DNA of 59,836 bases from NCBI GenBank assembly GCA_944376795.1, contig CALWDW010000024.1, positions 1-59,836 of the forward strand, read 5' to 3'. Both the position numbers and the translations under genes were made by a program. Under the pieces are notes generated by a model. That model ran no database searches. It was given only the letters and a program-made list of their open reading frames with translations, and was not told the DNA's origin. Positions 9,461 to 16,755 of this stretch are shown in pieces; the first letter of the stretch is position 1, and each line of letters opens with the position of its first letter. Origin of the DNA: an uncultured Christensenellaceae bacterium. Lineage in GTDB: Bacteria; Bacillota; Clostridia; Christensenellales; UMGS416.

Positions 9461-9541
9461 CATCCGGCACAGAATTTTTACACTTTGGATATGGTTTTTT
9501 CGGAATTTCAGGATATATTGATCGGAGGGATAGACGGCCCT

Positions 9542-10534
9542 ATGCGGAATATGGTCTCAACATTTGTACCCGGTTTGGAGGGTTTGGTGGAGCGGGCGTT
9601 GCCCCAGCAGGTTCCGGGAGCGACGGTGCTTCGGGTGATGAGCGGTCTTATACAGTACCGGCTGGGGGGGAAGGGCACGCTGCCGGAGATCCCCTTTGTG
9701 AATAACACCTTTGCGTGCCTGGCCACCTTTCCCAAGGCGAAGGGCAATCCGGTGGATATGATGGTGCAGCGGGTCTGCCAGTTCGGCGGCAACGAGGAGG
9801 CGCTTCGCCTATTGCCCCCGAAGGCGTCCTCTTTCCGTCTGGTGTGCATGGTGCAGGGGGAGCTTGTCTCCGTGCCGTCGCGGCAGATGGAGGCGGCAGA
9901 GAATGCCATTACCGCGGCTTTTGGCCTGGTGTCCAACCGCGCCCGTCCCGATGTGGAGTTTTGGATCAATTACCGCAAAGAGGGGATCGGATACTTTCTG
10001 CTCCGCGTGACCCGGCATGGGGATTTCCAGAAGACCCTCAAGCGCGGGGAACTGCGTCCCGACTTGGCGGCATTGCTCTGCCTTCTCAGCGGACCCTCCC
10101 GCAATGACCGGGTGCTGGATCCCTTCTGCGGGCGGGGGGCGATCCTTCGGGCTCGGACGCACTGGCCCAGCCGCAGCATCATGGGCGGCGACCGCAGCGA
10201 TGCGGTGCTCCAGGATGCGGCGCGCATTCCGGGGGTGCAGGTACGGCTCTGGGACGCTGCCGACCTGACGGAAGTGGCCGACGGAAGCGTGGATGCGGTG
10301 ATTACCGACCCTCCGTGGGGCGTTTTTGAGAAAATTGAAGATCTTTACGGCTTTTATTCCAAGATCATGCGTGAAATGCGCCGGGTTGTTACCGGCGAAG
10401 GCCGCGGTGTATTCCTGCTTCCCCGGGATAAAGAGGTCGACCGGGCTGTGGCGACACTGTGGCGGGTGGTGGAACGCTATCCTGTGCTGGTATCGGGAAG
10501 GAAAGCCCAGGTGGTACTGGCTCTGCCGCAGTAA
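9542..10534 (+). CDS. THUMP/UPF0020-type class I RNA methyltransferase
   Basis: I place the start at the ATG at 9542, behind GGAGGG at 9524-9529. The frame is open to a TTG at 9485. The 330-residue protein has an N-terminal THUMP-like region (STFVPGLEGLVERALP, YFLLRVTRHGDFQ) and a C-terminal Rossmann methyltransferase with the SAM-binding motif VLDPFCGRGAI near residue 191 and the catalytic motif TDPPWG near 256. This arrangement is that of TrmN/Trm14-type enzymes, which make N2-methylguanosine in tRNA, and of related rRNA enzymes. The exact target cannot be told from sequence alone. The gene lies between radA and the PIN-TRAM gene on the same strand. Confidence 0.85.
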   Translation: MRNMVSTFVPGLEGLVERALPQQVPGATVLRVMSGLIQYRLGGKGTLPEIPFVNNTFACLATFPKAKGNPVDMMVQRVCQFGGNEEALRLLPPKASSFRLVCMVQGELVSVPSRQMEAAENAITAAFGLVSNRARPDVEFWINYRKEGIGYFLLRVTRHGDFQKTLKRGELRPDLAALLCLLSGPSRNDRVLDPFCGRGAILRARTHWPSRSIMGGDRSDAVLQDAARIPGVQVRLWDAADLTEVADGSVDAVITDPPWGVFEKIEDLYGFYSKIMREMRRVVTGEGRGVFLLPRDKEVDRAVATLWRVVERYPVLVSGRKAQVVLALPQ

Positions 10535-10570
10535 AAGGGCGGCGCTCTCTATAGGAAAGGGAGGTGTATT

Positions 10571-11665
10571 ATGAAAAAAGCACTTCGGGTGCTCATAGCG
10601 CTTCTGGGCGTCAGCCTGGGTATTGGCGCGGCGGCCCTGGCGGTTAACGTGATCACCCGCATGGGTGGTTATGTGCTCTTCGGTGGCGATCCCTGGATGT
10701 ATGCTTTGTTGCTTTGTGGCGCGGGACTTGTGGGCGGTATCATTTTCTATTTGTATTCAACAAGGCTCCTGCGCTGGATTGAGATGGTAGAGCGGAAACT
10801 GCAGGGAATGCCTCCGGGGGATATCTTGGCGGCAACCCTGGGACTGCTGCTGGGGCTCCTGGTGGCTTTCCTGCTCAGCTGGTTAGCCCGAATGATTCCC
10901 TGGGCAGGGGTGGATCTGCTGATCTCAATCCTGCTGTACTGCATCCTTGGCATGATCGGCTGCCGGGTGGCTTACAAAAAACGGGAAGAACTGCGGAATT
11001 TCCGGTTTGCCGCCTGGCGGGAAATGGTCAGCGACGCCCGGGAAAAGCGCCGCAATCCCAGCCGCGGCACGGCAAAGATTTTGGATACCAGCGTGATTAT
11101 TGATGGACGCATCTATGACGTGCTGCAGACGGGGTTTCTGGAAGGGCCCTTGGTGGTTTCCCGGGCGGTGCTTACGGAATTGCGTCATATCGCCGATTCT
11201 GCGGACGAGCTCCGGCGCGCCCGCGGCCGCCGGGGCCTGGAGATCTTGGCCCGCATCCAGCGGGAGATCGATATCGAGGTGGAGATTACCGATGAGGATA
11301 ATCCCGAGATCGAGGAGGTTGACGCCAAGCTTTTGTGGCTGGCCCAGCGGCGCGGCGGTAAGGTGGTGACCACCGACTACAATCTCAACAAGGTGGCTCG
11401 GGTCCAGCAGGTGCCCGTCCTCAACGTCAACGACCTGGCCAATGCCATCAAGCCAGTGGTCATTGCAGGCGAGCCGCTGGAGGTTCGAATCGTCAAGGAG
11501 GGCAAGGAACCCGGACAGGGGGTTGCCTACCTGGATGACGGCACGATGGTGGTGGTGGAGAACGGCACCCGGCTGCTGGGCCAGGAGACTACGGTCATTG
11601 TCACCAGCGCGCTGCAGACCTCGGCGGGACGCATGATTTTTGCCAAACCCAAGGCGGAGAGCTGA
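10571..11665 (+). CDS. PIN-TRAM domain membrane protein, YacL-like
   Basis: This 364-residue protein has an SD GGAGGTG at 10561-10566. Four hydrophobic segments fall in the first 140 residues. A PIN nuclease-like domain follows from about residue 170, with the acidic residues expected at the active site visible in KILDTSVIIDGR, VLTELRHIAD, EVDAKLLWLA and VTTDYNLNKVA. A TRAM RNA-binding domain occupies about 295-355. YacL proteins are conserved in Gram-positive bacteria. RNA cleavage is inferred from the fold and not proven. In B. subtilis yacL lies between the radA region and ispD, and the same genes are linked here in a rearranged order. Confidence 0.9.
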   Translation: MKKALRVLIALLGVSLGIGAAALAVNVITRMGGYVLFGGDPWMYALLLCGAGLVGGIIFYLYSTRLLRWIEMVERKLQGMPPGDILAATLGLLLGLLVAFLLSWLARMIPWAGVDLLISILLYCILGMIGCRVAYKKREELRNFRFAAWREMVSDAREKRRNPSRGTAKILDTSVIIDGRIYDVLQTGFLEGPLVVSRAVLTELRHIADSADELRRARGRRGLEILARIQREIDIEVEITDEDNPEIEEVDAKLLWLAQRRGGKVVTTDYNLNKVARVQQVPVLNVNDLANAIKPVVIAGEPLEVRIVKEGKEPGQGVAYLDDGTMVVVENGTRLLGQETTVIVTSALQTSAGRMIFAKPKAES

Positions 11666-11750
11666 TCCCGCGTGCTGCGGTGGGACACCACTGCCGGCGG
11701 AAGGCGTTGGAAGGGATATTGGACGCCCTCCTACGCCCATAAAAGGGCAG

Positions 11751-11834
11751 AGTTTTGTCCGCTGGATGGGGACTTTGCCCCTCGATCTCGCTGCCATTTG
11801 CAAAAGGCACGCGAAAACTTTTGGGGCGGTTTTC
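11751..11834 (+). repeat. Intergenic hairpin repeat, copy A
   Basis: The unit contains GGGGACTTTGCCCC, then a GCC...GGC hairpin around 11790-11810, then GAAAACTTTTGGGGCGG and TTTTC. Copy B at 19904-19997 has the same elements in the same order and orientation with scattered substitutions. Confidence 0.6.
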
Positions 11835-11860
11835 CCGCGATATGGCATTCTGATGGGATG

Positions 11861-11894
11861 CGGAAAGAAGCAACGCTTCTTTCCGTTTTTTTTT
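11861..11894 (+). terminator. Strong rho-independent terminator
   Basis: GGAAAGAAGC at 11862-11871 pairs perfectly with GCTTCTTTCC at 11875-11884 (plus a C-G closing pair) over a 3-base loop, followed by nine T. Confidence 0.9.
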
Positions 11895-11943
11895 CGGGTA
11901 TCCGGGCATACTCATGGAGAATCCATCTGGGAGGAATTCTGCC

Positions 11944-13032
11944 ATGAAACGTTTGATAGGATTGTTTGTGTGCCTTGGGGCCTGCCTTTCGCTGCTGGCG
12001 GGCTGCGGCGCAGCTCCCGCGCCCAGCGCCGCGCCATCACCCAGCCCCAGGCCCACCGTGATGCTGACCAAGACCCCTACCCAAAGTCCTACGGCAACCC
12101 CTGATCCGCTGCCCAGCCTGCCTGCGGCCCTGCAGGGCCGGGGAGAGGACCTGCCGCTGCAGGTCTATGTCGTGGACACCCAGCAAATGGAAACACTGCC
12201 CGTGGAGGAATACCTTTGCGGCGTACTGGCCGGGGAAATGCGGGACGACTGGCCGGAGGAGGCCCTCCGGGCGCAGGCCATTGTGGCGCGCACCTTCCTG
12301 CTGTACTTCCTGGAGGAGAAGGGAGGCTCCGCCTACGAAGGGGCGGATATCTCCACCGATATAGAGGAGAGCCAGGCCTATTATGCTGCTGGCATCACCG
12401 ATAAGATCCGCCAAGCCGTGCAGGATACCGAGGGGATGGTGCTGGTGCACGAGGGCGCTTTCATTAACGCATGGTTCAGCTCCTGCGCCGGCGGCAGGAC
12501 CGCCATGGCCACCGAAGGCCTGGGATATAACAAGGGGGATCCTCCCTATATCCAGGTGGTGGACAGCCCGGAGGAGGAGGCGCCCGCCGAATTCCAAACG
12601 TGGTCGGGCACCTTTACACTGGAGGAGCTTCGGGCGGCGGCGGAAAAGCTGGGCGTCACCCTGGAAGAGGTGGATGATGTGAGCCAGGCGGCTATGGGAC
12701 CTTCGGGACGCACCACGCTGCTTAAGGTGGGAGAGGCCGAGCTCCCTGCGCCTGCCCTGCGGGTTGCGCTGGGGTCAGAGCGGTTTCGCTCCACCTATCT
12801 GACCAAGGTCCAATGGGATCCACAGAATCAGGTCCTGGAAGTGGAGGGGAAGGGTTTCGGCCATGGGGTCGGAATGTCCCAATGGGGGGCCTATACCATG
12901 GCCATGCAGGGAAAGACCGCCGAGGAGATCCTAACCTACTACTTTAAAGACGTAGAACTGGTTCAGGTTTGGGGCGAGGGAGCCGGCCAGCCTTCTCCAT
13001 CCACAGCTCCGTCAGCGGAGCCTGGAGCCTGA
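11944..13032 (+). CDS. SpoIID/LytB-domain lipoprotein
   Basis: I chose the ATG at 11944, because GGGAGGAATT precedes it and it gives a lipoprotein signal peptide MKRLIGLFVCLGACLSLLAG with the lipid-anchor cysteine at residue 21. The frame is open to 11914 without an SD. After a Pro/Ser/Thr-rich spacer (about 22-65) comes a SpoIID domain with LPVEEYLCGVLAGEM, LRAQAIVARTF, FSSCAGGRT and the C-terminal GHGVGMSQWGAYTMA. SpoIID is a lytic transglycosylase that cuts glycan strands lacking stem peptides during engulfment. LytB-type relatives act in vegetative wall turnover. The lipoprotein form points to the extracellular membrane face. The 362-residue length is normal. It is followed by the ABC-F promoter. 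Confidence 0.9.
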   Translation: MKRLIGLFVCLGACLSLLAGCGAAPAPSAAPSPSPRPTVMLTKTPTQSPTATPDPLPSLPAALQGRGEDLPLQVYVVDTQQMETLPVEEYLCGVLAGEMRDDWPEEALRAQAIVARTFLLYFLEEKGGSAYEGADISTDIEESQAYYAAGITDKIRQAVQDTEGMVLVHEGAFINAWFSSCAGGRTAMATEGLGYNKGDPPYIQVVDSPEEEAPAEFQTWSGTFTLEELRAAAEKLGVTLEEVDDVSQAAMGPSGRTTLLKVGEAELPAPALRVALGSERFRSTYLTKVQWDPQNQVLEVEGKGFGHGVGMSQWGAYTMAMQGKTAEEILTYYFKDVELVQVWGEGAGQPSPSTAPSAEPGA

Positions 13033-13072
13033 GAAACGGGCAGGTATATTTGATAAAAATAGGGCAGACCGA

Positions 13073-13101
13073 TTGCAGAGGCTGCCCTAGAATGGTATAA
13101 T
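13073..13101 (+). promoter_or_regulatory. Promoter of the ABC-F leader
   Basis: An extended -10 box TGG-TATAAT ends at 13101, with TTGCAG at 13073-13078 at a 17-base spacing. An inverted repeat, AGGGCAG (13061-13067) and CTGCCCT (13082-13088), straddles the -35 region and could be an operator or a terminator for the minus strand. Confidence 0.65.
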
Positions 13102-13168
13102 AGGGGTAAATCTGAAGAAAGCACGGGGTTACCACATTCATGAGGAATATCTAAGCGGCGAAGAAGCA

Positions 13169-13216
13169 ATGACAGCAAGCATGATGAGCATGCTCTGTTT
13201 CGCGCGCTTAGAATGA
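13169..13216 (+). CDS. Candidate leader peptide of the ABC-F attenuator (15 residues)
   Basis: ATG at 13169 to TGA at 13214-13216 encodes MTASMMSMLCFARLE. A weak SD-like GAAG precedes it and the start codon sits in an unpaired bulge of the leader hairpin. From memory, the first five residues equal those of the mef(A/E) macrolide leader MTASMRLR and resemble ErmDL (MTHSMRLR), though no Arg-x-Arg stall motif is present here. The stop codon overlaps the predicted antiterminator segment. A second four-codon ORF (MRNI) lies at 13140-13154. Confidence 0.55.
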   Translation: MTASMMSMLCFARLE

Positions 13217-13251
13217 AGGGGTAACCTGCTTTTTGGGGCTGCCTTGTCATC

Positions 13252-13286
13252 CCTTCCGCGCGGAACTGGGCGCGGGAGGTTTTTTT
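13252..13286 (+). terminator. Attenuator terminator overlapping the ABC-F ribosome binding site
   Basis: CCTTCCGCGC (13252-13261) pairs with GCGCGGGAGG (13270-13279) through 10 pairs including one G-U. Seven T (13280-13286) run directly into the ATG at 13287. The GGGAGG in the 3' arm is the SD, so the same hairpin would both stop transcription and hide the ribosome binding site. Confidence 0.85.
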
Positions 13287-14909
13287 ATGAAGATCTTATT
13301 GGAAGCGAGGGACTTGGCCCAATATATTGGAGCCCGGGAGCTCTTCACATGTCCCAAGCTTGCCATCTACGAGGGGGATCACATCGGCCTGATTGGTCCC
13401 AACGGCAGTGGAAAGACGACCTTGATGGAGATTCTTCGCGGCAGCCGAGCAGCGGACGAGGGCATGGTCCGGCGGTATGCTTCTATTGCCTGTGTGGAAC
13501 AGTTTCAAGCTACACAGGAAGGGGAAGCCGATCCGCGGCTTCTGGCAACTTTTGGCGTACTGGGAAAGCAGGCGGGGGCCCGCAGCGGCGGGGAGGATAC
13601 CCGGGTGCAGCTGGCGCAGACGCTGGGAGGCGGCGGTGTCCTGCTCATGGCCGACGAACCCACCGCCCACCTGGATGCGCCGGGCATTGAGCGCTTCTGC
13701 CAGGAATTGGCCGAGTTTACTACCTATTTGATTATCAGCCATGACCGGGCGCTGTTGGACCGGCTTTGCGATACCATTTGGGCCATGGAGGACGGTACTA
13801 TCCACATTTACGAGGGGAACTATAGCTTCTATGAAGAGGTCCGTGCCCAACGCCAGGCGCGGGCCTGGCAGGAATACGAGGCCTACCGGACCGAAAAGGC
13901 GCGCCTGGAAGCGTCGCTGGCCCGGCAGGCCCAGCGGGCCGACAGCATCAAAAAGGCGCGCAAAGGAATGGGGAACTCCGAGGCGCGGCTGCACCGCCGG
14001 GAAGCCACCGAGAAGGCGGAGAAAATCCATAACGCCCAGAATGCCTTGGCATCCCGTCTGGAACGGCTGGAGGCCGTGGAAAAACCTCGGGAGGAGGTCT
14101 CAATTGTCATGGATTTCTCCCGGACCCAGCCGCCGGAGAATCGCGTGATCCTCGAGGCGGAAGGGCTGACCTATGGCTACGGAGGGGAACCGGTGCTTCG
14201 GGATGTGCGCTTTGCCATCCCGCGGGGAAGCAAAACGGCGCTCTGGGGTCCCAATGGCGCGGGGAAAACCACGCTGCTGCGGGCAATCCGCCAAGGTGTC
14301 CCGGGGATTCGCGTGGTGCCCAAAGCCCGGCTGGGATGCCTATACCAGGGATTTGACAACGTGGACATGGAGCGTACCGTGCTGGAAAATACCATGCGGG
14401 AGAGTGTGCAAAGCCAAAGTACGGCCCGGACCATCCTGGCGCGCCTACTCTTCCGCGGGGACGATGTCCACAAAAAGGCGGCTGTGCTTAGCGGCGGGGA
14501 GCGGATCAAGCTTTCGCTTGCCATGCTCCTGGTTTCGTCTGCCAATGTGCTGCTGCTGGATGAGCCCACGAATTTCCTGGATATGCCCTCCATCCGCGTC
14601 ATGCAGGAGCTGCTGTGTGAATACCCGGGGACGGTGCTCTTCGTCAGCCATGACCGGTCCTTTGTAGAGGGAGTAGCCAATCATCTGCTGGTATTTGACG
14701 GGGGCGCTGTGCGTCCCTATGGCGGGGGGCTGCGGGACTATGAGGCCTCCGCCGGAAAAGCGGAGGAAAGCCAACGGGACCTGGAAGCCGACCGGCTGCG
14801 GATGCGCATGGCCCAGGTCTTGGAGCGTATGCGCCAGACATCGCAGAAGGAGGCGCTGGAGGAGGAATACAGCCGGCTGGCCGCGGCGCTTCGGGCACTG
14901 ATGATGTAA
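13287..14909 (+). CDS. ABC-F family ATPase, ribosomal-protection type
   Basis: This is a 540-residue soluble twin-ATPase with no membrane segments. NBD1 has Walker A GPNGSGKTT (37-45), signature SGGE (100-103) and Walker B MADEPTAHLD (121-130). A charged coiled-coil linker follows at about 190-285 (RQARAWQEYEAYRTEKARLE). NBD2 has Walker A GPNGAGKTT (321-329), LSGGE and LLLDEPTNFLD with D425. A charged tail follows. ABC-F proteins bind the ribosomal E site. The long linker and the 'ADEPT..LD' form of NBD1 resemble the Vga/Lsa/VmlR resistance group more than the housekeeping Uup or EttA groups. I infer protection against 50S-binding antibiotics such as lincosamides, pleuromutilins or streptogramins. 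The attenuator leader supports this inference. The drug spectrum is unknown. Confidence 0.9.
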   Translation: MKILLEARDLAQYIGARELFTCPKLAIYEGDHIGLIGPNGSGKTTLMEILRGSRAADEGMVRRYASIACVEQFQATQEGEADPRLLATFGVLGKQAGARSGGEDTRVQLAQTLGGGGVLLMADEPTAHLDAPGIERFCQELAEFTTYLIISHDRALLDRLCDTIWAMEDGTIHIYEGNYSFYEEVRAQRQARAWQEYEAYRTEKARLEASLARQAQRADSIKKARKGMGNSEARLHRREATEKAEKIHNAQNALASRLERLEAVEKPREEVSIVMDFSRTQPPENRVILEAEGLTYGYGGEPVLRDVRFAIPRGSKTALWGPNGAGKTTLLRAIRQGVPGIRVVPKARLGCLYQGFDNVDMERTVLENTMRESVQSQSTARTILARLLFRGDDVHKKAAVLSGGERIKLSLAMLLVSSANVLLLDEPTNFLDMPSIRVMQELLCEYPGTVLFVSHDRSFVEGVANHLLVFDGGAVRPYGGGLRDYEASAGKAEESQRDLEADRLRMRMAQVLERMRQTSQKEALEEEYSRLAAALRALMM

Positions 14910-14928
14910 TGCGGTGCGCCGCATGGTA

Positions 14929-14966
14929 GGGAGGCGCCTTTGGGGGAAAGAGGGCCTCCCCTTTTT
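14929..14966 (+). terminator. Terminator after the ABC-F gene
   Basis: GGGAGGC at 14929-14935 pairs with GCCTCCC at 14954-14960, followed by CTTTTT. Confidence 0.8.
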
Positions 14967-14976
14967 GTGGGATTTA

Positions 14977-14985
14977 TGATATAAT
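14977..14985 (+). promoter_or_regulatory. Extended -10 promoter of the mscS operon
   Basis: TGA-TATAAT is an extended -10 box 28 bases before the MscS start. No clear -35 box is seen. Confidence 0.55.
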
Positions 14986-15012
14986 ATTCGAAATGTAGGA
15001 GGGGAGGGCCGC

Positions 15013-15897
15013 ATGCTCAAGCAAGTTCAAGAATTTTTTGCCGACTTTTCCGCCAATACTCCCGCGCCCATCCTGGTTGCGCTGAAGATTATTCTGGTGA
15101 TTGTGGCGTATCTGATTCTGCTCAAGGTGGGGAGACGCTGTATCCGTTCCCTGATGGACAAGCTGAACGCTAGCCGCAATGTGCCCATCCCTGCCCGCAA
15201 GATAAACACCGTCAAAACCCTGACGACTTCCATCTATAAGATCCTGCTGCTGTTTATCTGCATCGCTACGGTCATCCATCTGGTGGGACTGGACGCCGCG
15301 TTTACCTCCCTTCTGGCTACGGCGGGGGTGGGCGGCCTGGCCATTGGATTTGGAGCGCAGAGCCTGATTAAGGACTGTATATCGGGTTTTTTTCTTCTGC
15401 TGGAGGATCAAATCACCGTAGGTGATTTTGTGAAGCTCAACGGCGTGGAGGGAACGGTGGAGAGCGTGCAGCTGCGGGTAACCACCATACGCTCCTATAC
15501 GGGGGAGCTGACGATCATTCCCAATGGGTCGATTACCCAGGTGACCAACCTCTCCCGCGGCCCGTCTCTGGCGGTGGTGGATATGTCCATTGCTTACGAG
15601 GCGGATATCCCCCGCGCGACGAAGGCTCTTCTGGCCGAGGCCGAGGCGTGGGCGGTGGAGAATCAGGAGATTGTGGTGGAGCCGCCTTCTGTTGCCGGGG
15701 TTGTGGGGCTGGCCGACAGCGCGGTGGTGCTCCGGGTGGTTTGCCGGGTGCAGTCGCTGAAGCATTGGGGGGCGCAGAACCAGCTTCGTTCCCGGCTCAA
15801 GCAGCGGCTTGACCGGGAGGGAATTGAGATTCCCTATCCCCATCAGACGGTCATCGTTCGCCGGGATGCCCCCGGCGGAGAAGGAGGAAGTTTATGA
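15013..15897 (+). CDS. mscS: Small-conductance mechanosensitive channel (MscS family)
   Basis: This 294-residue protein has an SD AGGAGGGGAGG. Three N-terminal membrane segments end in the pore-lining helix, with the Gly/Ala pattern LLATAGVGGLAIGFGAQSLIKD typical of MscS TM3. A beta domain follows (DQITVGDFVKLNGVEGTVESVQLR, TIIPNGSITQVTNLSRG), then an alpha/beta cytoplasmic vestibule. It resembles B. subtilis YkuT. The channel opens under membrane tension to release solutes during osmotic downshift. It is the first gene of a tightly overlapped operon with DUF951, signal peptidase I and probably the M23 peptidase. Confidence 0.95.
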   Translation: MLKQVQEFFADFSANTPAPILVALKIILVIVAYLILLKVGRRCIRSLMDKLNASRNVPIPARKINTVKTLTTSIYKILLLFICIATVIHLVGLDAAFTSLLATAGVGGLAIGFGAQSLIKDCISGFFLLLEDQITVGDFVKLNGVEGTVESVQLRVTTIRSYTGELTIIPNGSITQVTNLSRGPSLAVVDMSIAYEADIPRATKALLAEAEAWAVENQEIVVEPPSVAGVVGLADSAVVLRVVCRVQSLKHWGAQNQLRSRLKQRLDREGIEIPYPHQTVIVRRDAPGGEGGSL

Positions 15898-16100
15898 CGC
15901 AGGCATTCTCACTGGGGGATACGGTGCAGATGCGCAAAGCCCACCCCTGCGGGTCGGATACCTGGGTGGTAACCCGTGTGGGCGCGGATATCAAGATTAA
16001 GTGCTGCGGCTGCGGCCGTGTGGTGATGCTGGAGCGGGAGGTATTTGAGAAGCGCCTCCGCAAGGTGATCCGGCATGCCGGAGAGGAGGATACGCCATGA
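15894..16100 (+). CDS. DUF951 family small protein
   Basis: This 68-residue protein starts in the ATGA overlap with the mscS stop. The sequence has the DUF951 pattern: LGDTVQMRKAHPCGSDTWVVTRVGADIKIKC followed by CCGCGRVVMLER. The Cys-rich GxDxxIKCxxCGR turn may bind a metal or nucleic acid. Function is unknown. Linkage to a MscS-type channel gene is common in Clostridia. It ends in an ATGA overlap with the signal peptidase gene. Confidence 0.9.
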   Translation: MTQAFSLGDTVQMRKAHPCGSDTWVVTRVGADIKIKCCGCGRVVMLEREVFEKRLRKVIRHAGEEDTP

Positions 16101-16696
16101 ACCAGTCCATTCCGGAACGTGCGCCCATGCGCCGGCAGAGGAAGCAGCCCGGAGCCAAGAAGCCGCTTTGGCGGGAGATTGTCGAGTGGGTTGTGCTGTT
16201 TGCCGGGGCATACCTCCTGGCCACGCTGATCAGCACCTATATTTTCCAGATCATTCCCGTAATGGGGGAGAGCATGACGCCCACCCTACAGAGCGGGGAG
16301 CGGATGTTTGTGACCAAGTTTACCTACTATTTCCGGGAGCCGGAGCGGCATGAGATCGTGATTACCCACTATCCCGAAAGCGGTGATCTCTTTGTCAAGC
16401 GGGTCGTCGGCCTTCCCGGAGAGACCATCGGGGTTCATGATGGGCAGGTCTACATTGACGGCGAGCCGCTGGAGGAGCCCTACACCCGGGAGGATACCAT
16501 CTACTATGAGATGGAGGATACGGTCATCCCCGAGGGATATGTCTTCGTTATGGGGGATAACCGCAACGATTCCAAGGACAGTCACAGCTCCTCGGTGGGA
16601 CCGCTGCCGCTTTCCGATCTGGTGGGAAAGGCACAGTTCGTCATTTGGCCGCTGAATGCTATACGCAGCCTCCACTATACCCCGCAGGCGGGATGA
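16097..16696 (+). CDS. lepB: Signal peptidase I
   Basis: This 199-residue protein has a basic N-terminus and a single membrane anchor at about 28-53. The type I signal peptidase boxes follow: box B MGESMTPTL with catalytic Ser59, box D KRVVGLPGE with catalytic Lys101, and box E GDNRNDSKDSHS. The size and single anchor match the SipS group of Gram-positive bacteria. It removes signal peptides on the outer membrane face. It is translationally coupled to the DUF951 gene. Confidence 0.96.
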   Translation: MNQSIPERAPMRRQRKQPGAKKPLWREIVEWVVLFAGAYLLATLISTYIFQIIPVMGESMTPTLQSGERMFVTKFTYYFREPERHEIVITHYPESGDLFVKRVVGLPGETIGVHDGQVYIDGEPLEEPYTREDTIYYEMEDTVIPEGYVFVMGDNRNDSKDSHSSSVGPLPLSDLVGKAQFVIWPLNAIRSLHYTPQAG

Positions 16697-16755
16697 AACT
16701 TTGATGCAAGGGCCTGGTAGAATCCTTGCCGTAGAAACCGGAGGAGTTGAGGAGC

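Larger units (their letters stand above)
11666..11943 (+). other. 278-base intergenic region with a diverged hairpin repeat and a strong terminator
   Basis: No gene is supported here. Short frames exist, but none has an SD or a recognisable product. The stretch 11751-11834 is related in sequence to 19904-19997 (see the repeat entries). The 3' end is a strong terminator at 11861-11894, and the SD of the next gene follows at about 11929-11936. Confidence 0.6.
13108..13286 (+). promoter_or_regulatory. Attenuator leader of the ABC-F gene
   Basis: About 180 bases lie between the promoter and the ABC-F ATG. GGTTACC (13127-13133) pairs with GGTAACC (13220-13226), followed by TGCTTTTT. Inside is a long hairpin: TCTAAGCG (13150-13157) with CGCTTAGA (13205-13212), GCGAA (13158-13162) with TTCGC (13199-13203), ACAG with CTGT, and AGCAT with ATGCT. 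A 15-codon ORF (13169-13216) lies within it. A second terminator, 13252-13286, includes the SD of the main gene. GAAGGGGT (13215-13222) can instead pair with ATCCCTTC (13249-13256), opening that terminator. The layout matches antibiotic-responsive leaders of ABC-F resistance genes. Inducers are unknown. Confidence 0.75.

Noticed and set aside
13033..13120. Rho-independent terminator of the SpoIID-like gene at AGGGCAG...CTGCCCT
   Set aside because: No T tract follows on the plus strand and the repeat lies on the ABC-F -35 region, so an operator or minus-strand terminator is as likely.
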